The translations under genes were made by a program, and so were the position numbers. From positions 124,001 to 188,000 of the forward strand of contig NZ_JACHLR010000001.1 of assembly GCF_014204535.1 (NCBI RefSeq): a stretch of 64,000 nt of DNA, read 5' to 3'. The stretch comes from Novosphingobium chloroacetimidivorans (lineage in GTDB: Bacteria; Pseudomonadota; Alphaproteobacteria; Sphingomonadales; Sphingomonadaceae). The notes below the pieces were generated by a model. That model was not told the origin of the DNA and did no database searches. It saw only the letters and a list, made by a program, of their open reading frames with translations. This document shows positions 54,979-63,557 of the stretch, in pieces; the first letter of the stretch is position 1; each line of letters starts with the position of its first letter.

Positions 54979-55011
54979 CCTGTCCGATCCCCGCGCCTGC
55001 GCGGGGACAGG
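54979..55011. repeat. Single REP-like stem-loop after rpsA
   Basis: CCTGTCC … GGACAGG arms enclose CCCCGCGCCTGCGCGGGG. It lies 79 bases past the rpsA stop. It could cap the 3' end of the rpsA mRNA. Confidence 0.65.
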
Positions 55012-55058
55012 CTACTGGGGTGAGAACCCTAAACAGCATACCCGAAGACCAAGACAAC

Positions 55059-55092
55059 AAGCCCGCCCGGTTCACGCCGCGGCGGGCTTTTT
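55059..55092 (+). terminator. Intrinsic terminator for rpsA
   Basis: AAGCCCGCC and GGCGGGCTT pair across a 13-base loop, followed by TTTTT. It lies before gloB on the same strand. Confidence 0.85.
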
Positions 55093-55136
55093 GCATCGGC
55101 CCTCCCTCGCTACATAGGCTGGCGAGGAGAGACCCC

Positions 55137-55895
55137 ATGCTCGAAGTCCACCAGTTCCCCTGCCTGTCCGACAACTATGGCTTCCTGCTGCACGACAGCG
55201 CGAGCCAGGAGACCGCCTGCATCGACACGCCCGATGCCGAAGCCTACTTGCGCGAGGCGGCGAGCCGGGGCTGGCAGATCACGCAGATCTGGAACACGCA
55301 TTGGCATCCCGACCATGCCGGCGGGAACGCCGCGATCAAGGCGGCCACCGGCTGCACCGTCGTCGCTCCGGAAATCGACGCGCCCAGGATCGAGGCGATC
55401 GACCGTACGGTGACGCAAGACGACACGGTACGCCTGGGCGACTTCACCGCGCACGTGATCGACGTGGGGGGGCACACCCATGGGCACATCGCCTATCACG
55501 TGCCCGAGGCGAGCCTCGCCTTTGTCGGCGACGCGCTGTTCGCGCTGGGCTGCGGGCGCATGTTCGAGGGCACTGCGCCGCAGTTCTGGGCCAGTCTCTC
55601 GCGCCTGAAGGCCCTGCCGCCCGAGACGCTGCTCTACTGCGCGCACGAATACACCGCCTCGAATGCCCGCTTTGCCCTCCACGCCGATCCGGACAACCGC
55701 GAACTCGCTGTGTATGCGGACGAGATCGCCGCCCGCCGCGACAAGGACCAGCCCACCGTGCCGACCAAGCTGGAGCGTGAGCTCGCGACCAACCCCTTCC
55801 TGCGCGCCGATGATCCCGCGCTCCAGGCGCGCTGGGGCGGCGGCGACACGATCACGACCTTTGCCGCGCTGAGGAGTGCGAAGGACAGCTTCTGA
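55137..55895 (+). CDS. gloB: Hydroxyacylglutathione hydrolase (glyoxalase II)
   Basis: Splits S-lactoylglutathione to lactate and glutathione in methylglyoxal detoxification. The 252-residue protein has the metallo-beta-lactamase motif NTHWHPDHAGGNAAIK, the second-metal ligands VIDVGGHTHGHIAYHV and FVGDALFALGCGRMFEGTA, and YCAHEYTASNARFAL of the GloB C-terminal domain (family length about 250). GAGGAGAG lies close before the ATG. Transcribed alone after the rpsA terminator. Confidence 0.95.
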   Translation: MLEVHQFPCLSDNYGFLLHDSASQETACIDTPDAEAYLREAASRGWQITQIWNTHWHPDHAGGNAAIKAATGCTVVAPEIDAPRIEAIDRTVTQDDTVRLGDFTAHVIDVGGHTHGHIAYHVPEASLAFVGDALFALGCGRMFEGTAPQFWASLSRLKALPPETLLYCAHEYTASNARFALHADPDNRELAVYADEIAARRDKDQPTVPTKLERELATNPFLRADDPALQARWGGGDTITTFAALRSAKDSF

Positions 55896-55937
55896 CGTTC
55901 ATCGCCATGAGCCGGCAGCATGGAGCGTATCGAGGCT

Positions 55938-56094
55938 GTCCTCCCCGGCCCGGGGAGGGGGACCACGCGAAGCGTGGTGGAGGGGAGTCTCGGCATGGCG
56001 CGAGGCTGCCGGCGGGTTCCTGCAGAGTTTGCGCGAGGACGCGAGTCCCACCACCCCTCGCTGCGCGAGCGGCCCCCCTCCCCTTGCAGGGGAG
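55938..56094. repeat. Divergent copy of the 141-bp repeat family
   Basis: Starts CTGTCCTCCCCGGCCCGGGG and ends CCACCCCTCGCTGCGCGAGC … CTTGCAGGGGAGTAC. The outer parts match the family; the middle (GCATGGCGCGAGGCTGCCGG) is unrelated. Confidence 0.7.
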
Positions 56095-56098
56095 TACA

Positions 56099-56240
56099 GA
56101 TCCTCCCCTGCAAGGGGAGGTGGCGCGCCTGAAAGGCGTGACGGAGGGGTGTCTCCGCTGGTGGAGTGCTCGACCGAGAGGGTTACACCCCTCCACCACT
56201 CACTGCGTGAGCGGTCCCCCTCCCCTTGCAGGGGAGGATC
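56099..56240. repeat. 141-bp intergenic repeat, copy 2
   Basis: GATCCTCCCCTGCAAGGGGA to TCCCCTTGCAGGGGAGGATC with GTGACGGAGGGGTGTCTCCG inside. It closely matches 17158-17298. Its outer 20 bases are a near-perfect inverted repeat, so the whole could extrude as a cruciform. Confidence 0.85.
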
Positions 56241-56762
56241 TGCTCCCCCTCCTCCTCAGAGAAGGAGTTAGGCACAACTCGACCTCCGCCGGCGAACGCG
56301 GACTTACGCCAAGAAGGAAAACCTCACGACGGACGTGCGGCCGGCGCGGCCTGGCGCGACAGGCTTGGCTCGGGTTCCGGTTTGCGAACGGCTGGCGGAG
56401 GAACACGCAAGCGTGCCGCCAACTCGGCCTTGTTCGTGCGAAGCGCCGGCGGGCAAGGCTCGCGGGAACTGTGCCGGCTCCGGGCTGGAAGAGCTGTGTA
56501 TCGCCTCCAGGCGGGATATTGCTTCGCATCTGGGGTGCAGGCGCCCGTCTCTAGGCGCCGGCCGCATGGTGCGGGGTTGGTCGAACGAGGCCTCGCTCAC
56601 CCGCACCCGCCGTGTACCGGAGCCGAGCTTTCAGCTGGCTCCAGTGCTGCAACGCATAACCTAATGGGTTATCTCTGTCAAGGAACTTGTGAGCATGATC
56701 GGCTGGGCAACCTCACTCCTCCTCAGCAAAGCGTTGCGCACACGGACAGCGCGCAAACGAAA

Positions 56763-56784
56763 ACCCCCGCACGATGGCGGGGGT
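56763..56784 (-). terminator. Intrinsic terminator of the F0 operon
   Basis: ACCCCCGC and GCGGGGGT pair around ACGATG, followed on the minus strand by TTTTCGTTT. It lies 29 bases after the atpF stop. Confidence 0.85.
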
Positions 56785-56812
56785 CCGTTTAGTCAGCCGT
56801 GTGCCGATGCGA

Positions 56813-57403
56813 TCAGATCGCGCCGATCGACTGGTCCACCAAAGCACGGTCGGCGTCGGCAGAGTAGTTGCTGCGGATCAGCCCCTTCGCCGCCTCGGCC
56901 GCCGCGAGGGCCGCCTTGCTGCGCAGGTCCGCCACGGCCGACCGCTCGGCGGCACCGATCTTGTCCTGCGCCATCTTCTCGCGACGGGCGATCACCTCGG
57001 TGGTGTCCGCCTCGGCCTTGGCGATGATCGCCTCGGCTTCATGGCGCGCATGCTCGATAACCGATGCCGCGTCCTTCTCGGCGTTGGCGATCTTGTCGGC
57101 ATACTCCTTGCGGAGCGCCTCAGCCTCGGCACGCAGCGACTTGGCTTGTTCGAGCTGGCTCTTGATATCGGCGATCTTGGCGTCGAGGCCGGACGTGACC
57201 AGCTTGGGCACGCCCTTCCACAAGGCAATCAGGATCAGGACGATCATGGAAGCGCTGACCACCGCGACGGGTGGAGCCACGCCGAGAAGCAAGGGCTCGG
57301 CATGCTCGGTGCCGGCATGGGTCTGCGCGTGAGCGCCGGTTTCGGGAGCGTCGCCGGGCAGGCCGGAAACGTCCTGAGCTTCGGAGAGCGGTGCCTCAGC
57401 CAT
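56813..57403 (-). CDS. atpF: ATP synthase F0 subunit b
   Basis: Peripheral stalk subunit. The 196-residue protein has a 45-residue polar N-terminal extension, one membrane helix (VAPPVAVVSASMIVLILIAL) and a long charged coiled coil (LDAKIADIKSQLEQAKSLRA … EALRKEYADKIANAEKDAAS). This is the last gene of the operon. Its start overlaps the b' stop by eight bases. In alphaproteobacteria b and b' form a heterodimer in place of the b2 dimer of E. coli. Confidence 0.92.
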   Translation of the reverse strand: MAEAPLSEAQDVSGLPGDAPETGAHAQTHAGTEHAEPLLLGVAPPVAVVSASMIVLILIALWKGVPKLVTSGLDAKIADIKSQLEQAKSLRAEAEALRKEYADKIANAEKDAASVIEHARHEAEAIIAKAEADTTEVIARREKMAQDKIGAAERSAVADLRSKAALAAAEAAKGLIRSNYSADADRALVDQSIGAI

Positions 57404-57890
57404 GAGCGAGCTTCTCCTTCACGGCCACGCGGGCCGCGCCGTCGTCCACGGCGATGCCGGCGACCCGCGCCACGACGTCGCGCGCGGCGTCGGTGGCAAC
57501 GTTCTCGATCTCTGCGCTGGCCGCGGCGAGTGCCTCGGCGATGCGGGCCTCGGCAGCGGCGATCTTGGCGTCGAGACCGCGCTGGGTCTCTGCCAGGCGC
57601 CCTTCGGTGGCGAGCGCCGCCTTCGAGCGCGCCTCGGCGATCACGCCTTGCGCTTCGGCACGGCGGGCGTTTTCACGCGCACGCCAGGCCTCTTCCTGGA
57701 CGTCGGCTTCGCGGCGAGCCTGTTCGGCAGCGGCGAAATCGTCCGAGATCTGTTTGTCGCGATGCGCGACGGTGTCCATCACCTTGGGCACCATGCCGCG
57801 CCCGACGATGAAAAAGGCAAGGCCGAAGAACACGACCAGCCAGAAGATCTGACTGGCGTAGAACTCGCCCAGCTGTGCGATCTGTGGCAT
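57396..57890 (-). CDS. ATP synthase F0 subunit b'
   Basis: Second peripheral-stalk subunit, 164 residues: membrane helix FYASQIFWLVVFFGLAFFIV followed by an Ala/Glu/Arg-rich coiled coil (AAEQARREADVQEEAWRARE). The N-terminus MPQIAQLGEFYASQIFWL is typical of b' proteins, often annotated atpG or atpF2. Coupled to atpF by overlap. Confidence 0.92.
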   Translation of the reverse strand: MPQIAQLGEFYASQIFWLVVFFGLAFFIVGRGMVPKVMDTVAHRDKQISDDFAAAEQARREADVQEEAWRARENARRAEAQGVIAEARSKAALATEGRLAETQRGLDAKIAAAEARIAEALAAASAEIENVATDAARDVVARVAGIAVDDGAARVAVKEKLAHG

Positions 57891-57989
57891 TCGTCAGCCC
57901 TGTTCCCTGATCTGCGTCTTGTGGTGTCGCAAGAACCGTGATGGCCGGAAGCGCCGCAGGGACGCTCCGACCTCAACGGTGGCGTGCGA

Positions 57990-58214
57990 TCAGGCGAAGA
58001 TCAGCAGCGCGGCAACGACGAACGAGAGCAGGCCCAGAAGCTCGGCACCGGCGAAGCCGATGAAGAGGCGGCCCTGCTGCGCGTCGGCAGCACCGGGGTT
58101 GCGCAGCGCGCCTTCGAGGAACTTGGCGAAGACCGAGCCCACGCCGATCGAGGCGAGACCGCAACCGATTGCAGCGAGACCGGCTCCGAGCAGCTTTGCA
58201 GCATCTGCGTCCAT
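57990..58214 (-). CDS. atpE: ATP synthase F0 subunit c
   Basis: Proton-carrying rotor ring subunit. The 74-residue hairpin has two helices joined by the polar loop ALRNPGAADAQQG. The proton-binding acid is Glu58 in FAGAELLGLLS. GGGAG precedes the ATG. No sodium-binding pattern is visible, so a proton ring is expected. Confidence 0.96.
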   Translation of the reverse strand: MDADAAKLLGAGLAAIGCGLASIGVGSVFAKFLEGALRNPGAADAQQGRLFIGFAGAELLGLLSFVVAALLIFA

Positions 58215-58255
58215 TTTGAAAACTCCCTTGGTAAATCAGTGGTCGAAGAAAAAAC

Positions 58256-59044
58256 TCAGTGCAGGTTCTCGGCGTCGTTCAGGTAGACGCAGGTGAGAAG
58301 CGCGAAGACGTAGGCCTGGATGCCGGCGACGAGCAGCTCGAGCGCGCAGATGCCGACCATCAGGACGAAGCTGGGCAGGCCGGCGATGGCGAACAGGCCG
58401 ATGTTGGCGTTGCCGGTGCTGATCACGAAGCTGGAGAGCACCTCCAGCAGCACGTGGCCGGCCATCATGGCGACGAACAGTCGCAGGCCAAGGCTGAACG
58501 GGCGCACCAGGAACGAGATCAGCTCCACGCAGAAGATCAGCGGGATCATGACCAGCGGAGTACCGTGGGGCACGAACAGCGAGAAGAAGTGGAAGCCGTG
58601 CTTGGCGAAACCTACGATGATGACGATCGCGAAGGTCACGACCGCGAGCACGCCGGTGGCCGAGAAGTGGCTGGTGAAGGTGAAGGCGTGGAGGCCGACG
58701 ACACCGAGCGGCAGCAGGCCCAAGAAGTTCGCGAACAGGATGAACATGAACAGCGTGAACATGTAGGGCACGTACTTCTTGCCGGCGGGACCGACGTTGG
58801 CTGCGAGCAGCCCGTCGATGAAGCCGGTGAAGCTTTCCACCGCCATCTGCCAGCGGCCGGGTACGAGCTGGCGCTTCATGCCGCCGGCGACGAACACCAG
58901 CATCAGCAGCGACGCCAGCGCCATCCACAGCGCGGAGTTGGTGAAAGGAATGTGGTAACCCGCCAGCTGCCAACCCTCGGTGCCGAACAACGGCTCGATG
59001 GTGAACTGGTGCATCGGATCGACTTTGCCCGCCTCGGCTGCCAC
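58256..59044 (-). CDS. atpB: ATP synthase F0 subunit a
   Basis: Stator channel subunit with about six helices over 262 residues. The essential Arg lies in RPFSLGLRLFVAMMAGHVLL, and the last helix has QAYVFALLTCVYLNDAENLH. The start is GTG at 59042-59044 with GAGGG upstream; an ATG ten codons in is less likely. Between atpI and atpE, as usual. Confidence 0.95.
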   Translation of the reverse strand: MAAEAGKVDPMHQFTIEPLFGTEGWQLAGYHIPFTNSALWMALASLLMLVFVAGGMKRQLVPGRWQMAVESFTGFIDGLLAANVGPAGKKYVPYMFTLFMFILFANFLGLLPLGVVGLHAFTFTSHFSATGVLAVVTFAIVIIVGFAKHGFHFFSLFVPHGTPLVMIPLIFCVELISFLVRPFSLGLRLFVAMMAGHVLLEVLSSFVISTGNANIGLFAIAGLPSFVLMVGICALELLVAGIQAYVFALLTCVYLNDAENLH

Positions 59045-59118
59045 GTCTGCCCTCTTTACCTGTCTCTACATGCGCGACCAGCGCCCCTTCATGGTCCCCA
59101 AGGCGTGAAGCCGCAGGA

Positions 59119-59442
59119 TCAGTCAGGGCGCCGGTTGGACATCCGGATGATGTTCCTGAAGGCGACGAAGATTCCGAGGAACAACATCACCAACAGACCC
59201 CAGGGGCGCGTGGCGGGAAAGAATTGCTGGACAACCCACCCCAGAAACGCGCCGCCCACGATACCCCCCAGCAAGTCGGCAAGGACGCGGTTGCCGGCGC
59301 GATAGTTCGCATCCGCTTCCCCGCCCGCCACCGGCTTGGTGCGCTGCTCTTCCTGCTCGCGTGCGGCGCGGAGCCGCTCGTCGAGCGCGTCGAGACGCGC
59401 ATCCTCGCCCAAAGGGTCTCGTGCGTCAGGTTCGTCGTTCAT
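59119..59442 (-). CDS. atpI: AtpI-like (AtpZ/AtpI) F0 assembly protein
   Basis: A 107-residue membrane protein that helps c-ring assembly. The N-terminal half is charged (LGEDARLDALDERLRAAREQ) and followed by two helices (LADLLGGIVGGAFLGWVVQQ, RPWGLLVMLFLGIFVAFRNI). The ATG at 59440-59442 follows GGGGGCGG, which decides it over an earlier ATG and TTG. First gene of the F0 operon. Confidence 0.87.
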   Translation of the reverse strand: MNDEPDARDPLGEDARLDALDERLRAAREQEEQRTKPVAGGEADANYRAGNRVLADLLGGIVGGAFLGWVVQQFFPATRPWGLLVMLFLGIFVAFRNIIRMSNRRPD

Positions 59443-59645
59443 GTCCGCCCCCATTTTCAAGCAGGAACTTGCGACATATCCGACGGCCTGCCCGCCGTAG
59501 GCACCGGCGCCTTAGGGTGGGGGTAATTTCGTGTCAACCGGTGTGGTTGTGTTGCGCGGGCTTATGCCCACCGCCGGTGTTTCATCGTCAGGGCGCTTGT
59601 TGGCGGCTGCTTCGGCCGATCGCCGAAGCGCCCGCCGGCCTTGGC

Positions 59646-60047
59646 TCAGGGACAGCGCGGATCGCGCTGCGGAGCACCGGCGCCGCGAGTCTGCCAGCTG
59701 CCGTCGGGCGCCTGGTACTTCTCGCCGGGTGCCGTGCGCTGGATCAGCATGCAACCCTGGGTGAAAGCGTATTCCTCGACCGTGGCGTTCTGCGAGGCGG
59801 CGCGCTCGGTGTAGTTGGCGCGGCGCTGGATGTTGATCTTGTCCGCCAGGGCCCGCACGTCGCCGCCGCCGCCGATCACGCCGAGGTAACCGTCGGTCTT
59901 CTCACCGACCTGGCCCGATGACCGCGCCGCTGCATAGGCGGGGTCGCGGTCAGCCCACGCCGGAACGGACAAGCCGGCAAGCGCCAGTGCGGCGGCAGGC
60001 GCGGCCAGAGACCAGGAGCGGATCAGGATGCGTGCAGTCTTGGTCAT
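59646..60047 (-). CDS. ydbL: YdbL-family periplasmic protein (DUF1318)
   Basis: A 133-residue exported protein. A signal peptide (RSWSLAAPAAALALAGLSVP) is followed by the DUF1318 core AYAAARSSGQVGEKTDGYLG, DVRALADKINIQRRANYTER. In E. coli, YdbL is the small periplasmic partner of YdbH and YnbE and affects their assembly. Its ATG overlaps the ynbE stop (TGATG). Confidence 0.92.
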   Translation of the reverse strand: MTKTARILIRSWSLAAPAAALALAGLSVPAWADRDPAYAAARSSGQVGEKTDGYLGVIGGGGDVRALADKINIQRRANYTERAASQNATVEEYAFTQGCMLIQRTAPGEKYQAPDGSWQTRGAGAPQRDPRCP

Positions 60048-60316
60048 CAGAAAATGTCCGGGTTGGCTTCGATGTTCTGCTTAACGTCTTCGGCGAGGCG
60101 ATAGATCACCTCCTGCTTGATGTTGATGTTCAGCTCGATCACGATCGGCTTGTCGGGTGCATTTACCGAGATGCACCCGCAAAGCCCGGTCGCTGCTGCC
60201 ATCGCCATCGCCAGCGCGGTGAGTGCCCGCCGGCCCGAGTACACCGCTGCTTCGCTCGCCTGCTCATCGAAGCTTGTCGCAGGCGGGACAAAGGCGGTCA
60301 ATCGTGAGGACGTCAT
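60047..60316 (-). CDS. ynbE: YnbE-family lipoprotein
   Basis: An 89-residue outer-membrane lipoprotein of the YnbE family. A hydrophobic leader ends in GLCGC, with the second Cys as probable lipidated residue. The mature part SVNAPDKPIVIELNINIKQE is the family core. The long N-terminal leader of about 45 residues is unusual, and a shorter start is possible. YnbE stacks on the C-terminus of YdbH in the E. coli complex. The gene overlaps ydbH by four bases (ATGA). Confidence 0.85.
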   Translation of the reverse strand: MTSSRLTAFVPPATSFDEQASEAAVYSGRRALTALAMAMAAATGLCGCISVNAPDKPIVIELNINIKQEVIYRLAEDVKQNIEANPDIF

Positions 60317-63300
60317 GGCATGGTCTCGCTTGCGGAAGGCTGAACGGTGTTTTTTGCGGGATCAACTGATTTGACGGTCGGCAGCACCGGGCTCGTGATC
60401 GGCTTGCCACTGGCATCGATCAACCCGAGCGTGCGGGGGTCCCGGACGAAAGCGGGATCGTAGAGCGACTTGAACGACGTCACGAGCTGGAAGAACGGCG
60501 CGCGCAGGTTCACGTTGAACTGGATCGGCAGCTTGGCGATGCGCCGCGTGAGGAAGTTCTTCGACGCGCCCTCCCCTTGCGACACGCCGGAAAAGCTGAG
60601 CCGCGTCAGGATCTCGCCTTCCAGCGCACCGTTCATGCCGACGCTCATCTGCCGATAGTTCAGCGAGCGCAGCGTATCGAAGGCGAAGTTCGCCATGGTC
60701 GAGAGGTCCTTGTAAGTCAGCTCGCCGACATACGACACGTTGCCGCCCGGCGGTCGCGACTTCAGCAAGCCGCCTTCGATGCGCCCTCCGTTCTGGTCAA
60801 ACACCAGCGGCAAAGTGCCGTCGAAGATGCCGGTGGCGTTGAGGTTGGCGAGTTCGAGCCGTTGCACGAACAAGGCGGCGTCGGCGCCGGTCACCTGCAG
60901 CGTGTAGTTCTGCACGGCGTCGGTGCCGATCGCCATGCGCGTCGGCAGCAGGCGCAAGGTGCCGCCGACGAAGGGCCAGGTGCCGCCGTTCACCGCGATG
61001 ACCATGCCGGGCTGCAGGGCATAAGTGATCGCCCCGTCGTTAACCTCGATCCCGGGGTTGATCGAGGCGACGCGCAGCTGCTGGTCGGGCGCGGTGACGA
61101 GGCCGAGCAGGTCGGTGAAGCGGATCGTCCCGGCGACGCCCTGCACCGGGCCGAATGCAGCGGCGAAGTCGAGCTTGTCGGTGGTGAAGCTGCCGGTGCT
61201 GGTGACGCCGGCTTCGTTCCAGTCGATCCGGCCGTTTCCGCGCACGGTGCCGCGCGTGTTGGCGATGACGCCGAGCGCGAGGCGGGTCAGCGTCTCGGGC
61301 TGCAGCTTGTCGTCGAAAGTGATGTCTTGCACCGCAAGGTCGGCATGGCCGCTGCCGCGCGAGAGATCGTGGCGGATGGTGGCGAGCACCACGGCGCGAT
61401 CTGTCGCCGGTTCGCGCATCAGGGCGACGGCATCGATCACGTTGTCGCGCAGCGTCAGTGTGGCGTCGCGCGCGACGACCGGCTGGAAGCGGTCGACCGG
61501 CTCGCGGTCCTCCAGGCGGAACGATCCCTGGCCCAGCGACAGCACGCCGCCGGCATAGCGCCAGGTTCCGCGCACCTCATGCAAGTCGAGCGGGACGGCG
61601 TAGAGCGAGACATCGGAGCCGTCGAACGAGCCGGCAAGATCGCGGCCGGCGCGCGCGCTCAGGTTGGCGATGCGGAACCTGGAGGCTGTCGCCGGCGGGC
61701 CGAGCAGCACGTCGACGCCGCGCGCGGTGATGATGCCGGGGTAGGCGAAGCCGACGGGCCCGCTGGCGAGACGGATCGGCGTCGATCCGAGTCGGCCGGC
61801 AAGGTCGAGCTGCGCAAGGCCGCCGGCAACGCTCAGCCTGCCGCCGGCAAAGCGCAGGAGCGGACGGCTCCTTGGGGGGCATACGGTCAGGCGGCGGCGG
61901 TCGAGCGTGAGCGAGGCGACCGCGAGCTCGTCGAAGCGTATCTCGGTGCAGGCAAGCCACAGCTCTATCGTGCCGTCATCCCAGCGGCCATCGACGGGCA
62001 GAAGCATATTGCGCGCGCGGCCGCCCGGCAGCCCGCCGCTTGCAAGCAGTTCACCGGTGAAGCCGATCGCGCCCGAGCGCGCCTGCACCACGGCCATGCG
62101 CGGCATGGCAAGGCTGGCGTCGCCCGCGCGGTACTCGGGCATCTGGGCGCGCAGGACCAGGCTGCCGTCGTTCGCACGCTCCATGCGTCCACCGATTCGC
62201 GGCACGCCCGCTCCGCCGGTGACGAAGTTGCCGCTGATCATGGGCAGGCCCTGTGCACGCGCGAGCACCTGCACGCGCGAGACCGCCAGCAACGACTGGC
62301 CGCTACTTCCATGCAGGGCGGCACGCGGCACGACGACCGAGATGCCCTCCGGACCGCGACGCGCCATGAAGGCCCCGTCCAGCGTGCTGGACCGGCTCTC
62401 GCGCGCAAACGCGCTTCGCATCTGGCCAAGCAGCGGTGCGATCAGCGTGCCCTCGCCGCTCGCCTGCGCTTGTGCGAGCGCACGATCCAGCGCCGGACCA
62501 CCAGCCAGCCCGTTGCCTTCTGCATCGGCCTCTACCTGGACGTTCGCGAACCCTTGTGCCGAGCGAAGCCGGCCGCTCACCGCCAGACGCTCGGCTCGGG
62601 CATGGGCCGCGGCGAGGCGGCGGACCTCGACATCGAATCGGGCGTTGAGCGCGCGGGCTCTGTAGCTGAACGTGGCCGTCCCGCCGAGTGCGTCGAGCGT
62701 GCCCTGCGGCATGGCTCCGCTGCCGGTGGCGAGACGCAGCTTGCCATCGCCGCCATCCAGCCGACGGTCGAACGTCACATCGGCAGCAAGCGCCGCCTGC
62801 TTCAGCATGGCGCCTTGCGCCGCGCACGAAACCTCCGCCAGCCGGACCGGTCCGACGAAGCGCGGCCGCTCGGACGCGACGGTCAGCCGCCCATAGATAC
62901 TCGCGTCCGCAAGCCGGCACCCCTGCACGTCCAGCCGGGGCGCGATGGCGGCCACTTCGCCGTCGAAGCCGCCGCGCAGCTTGCCCTTGCCCGCGACCTT
63001 GATCCCGACCGCGCCGAAGTCGCTGCGGATCAGCGCGCGGCCGTCCTTGATGCCGATGTCGAGGTCGGGAAGGCGAAACGGCTCCTTGCTGCCGGTGAAC
63101 AGCACTTTGTCGAGGCTGCCGAAGCTCGGCTTGCCGCCATGCACCGCGCCGTACAGCCTTGGGCGCACGAGCGTGATCCGGCCGATGCCGGGAAATCCGA
63201 ATCGCAGCCGCGTGCGGACGCGCACTTCGGCCACGGTGAGATCGGGTCGATCCCTGGGTCCGACGACCAGATTGCGGATCACCTGCTCGTCCGGGCCGAT

Positions 63301-63513
63301 GGCGGCGACCTCGTATGTGGCGGGCAGGTCCATCCGCTTAAGTTCGGCGGCGATGTAGTTGTCCGCGATCGACTTGCGCGTGACCCACACGTAGGCGAGG
63401 GCAAGCACGAGGACGACGGTCAGCGCGATCGCCGCGATGCGCCAGCCGCGACGGGCCGGGCGCGTGGCGCTATCGTCTACGGGCTGTTCGTCATGCTGCA
63501 CCATCGGTAGCAT
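60313..63513 (-). CDS. ydbH: YdbH-family AsmA-like lipid-transport protein
   Basis: A ~1066-residue inner-membrane-anchored protein with a long beta-rich periplasmic groove. The single helix is WRIAAIALTVVLVLALAYVW. The rest is repeated beta-strand sequence typical of AsmA-like phospholipid bridges, and the C-terminal YdbH domain (LPLVFDQNGGRIEGGLLKSR, GEILTRLSFSGVSQGEGASK) is recognisable. In E. coli it carries phospholipid to the outer membrane with YnbE, redundantly with TamB and YhdP. The start may be GTG at 63516 or ATG at 63513 or 63504. Confidence 0.9.
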   Translation of the reverse strand: MLPMVQHDEQPVDDSATRPARRGWRIAAIALTVVLVLALAYVWVTRKSIADNYIAAELKRMDLPATYEVAAIGPDEQVIRNLVVGPRDRPDLTVAEVRVRTRLRFGFPGIGRITLVRPRLYGAVHGGKPSFGSLDKVLFTGSKEPFRLPDLDIGIKDGRALIRSDFGAVGIKVAGKGKLRGGFDGEVAAIAPRLDVQGCRLADASIYGRLTVASERPRFVGPVRLAEVSCAAQGAMLKQAALAADVTFDRRLDGGDGKLRLATGSGAMPQGTLDALGGTATFSYRARALNARFDVEVRRLAAAHARAERLAVSGRLRSAQGFANVQVEADAEGNGLAGGPALDRALAQAQASGEGTLIAPLLGQMRSAFARESRSSTLDGAFMARRGPEGISVVVPRAALHGSSGQSLLAVSRVQVLARAQGLPMISGNFVTGGAGVPRIGGRMERANDGSLVLRAQMPEYRAGDASLAMPRMAVVQARSGAIGFTGELLASGGLPGGRARNMLLPVDGRWDDGTIELWLACTEIRFDELAVASLTLDRRRLTVCPPRSRPLLRFAGGRLSVAGGLAQLDLAGRLGSTPIRLASGPVGFAYPGIITARGVDVLLGPPATASRFRIANLSARAGRDLAGSFDGSDVSLYAVPLDLHEVRGTWRYAGGVLSLGQGSFRLEDREPVDRFQPVVARDATLTLRDNVIDAVALMREPATDRAVVLATIRHDLSRGSGHADLAVQDITFDDKLQPETLTRLALGVIANTRGTVRGNGRIDWNEAGVTSTGSFTTDKLDFAAAFGPVQGVAGTIRFTDLLGLVTAPDQQLRVASINPGIEVNDGAITYALQPGMVIAVNGGTWPFVGGTLRLLPTRMAIGTDAVQNYTLQVTGADAALFVQRLELANLNATGIFDGTLPLVFDQNGGRIEGGLLKSRPPGGNVSYVGELTYKDLSTMANFAFDTLRSLNYRQMSVGMNGALEGEILTRLSFSGVSQGEGASKNFLTRRIAKLPIQFNVNLRAPFFQLVTSFKSLYDPAFVRDPRTLGLIDASGKPITSPVLPTVKSVDPAKNTVQPSASETMP

Positions 63514-63557
63514 CACTTGCGCTGGCGAACCTTGAAAGGCAATGAATTCCCCCGACG

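Larger units (their letters stand above)
55896..56812. other. Long intergenic region with repeats, no gene
   Basis: 917 bases between gloB and the F0 operon. 55938-56240 is filled by two copies of the 141-bp repeat family; 56241-56750 is GC-rich without a convincing gene on either strand; 56763-56784 is the atp terminator. Frames of up to about 200 codons occur here but have no start site or recognisable protein. Confidence 0.6.

Noticed and set aside
60577..63510. A 977-codon open frame on the plus strand
   Set aside because: It is antisense to ydbH, which has a clear membrane anchor, family domain and coupled partners. The plus-strand product shows no known motif.
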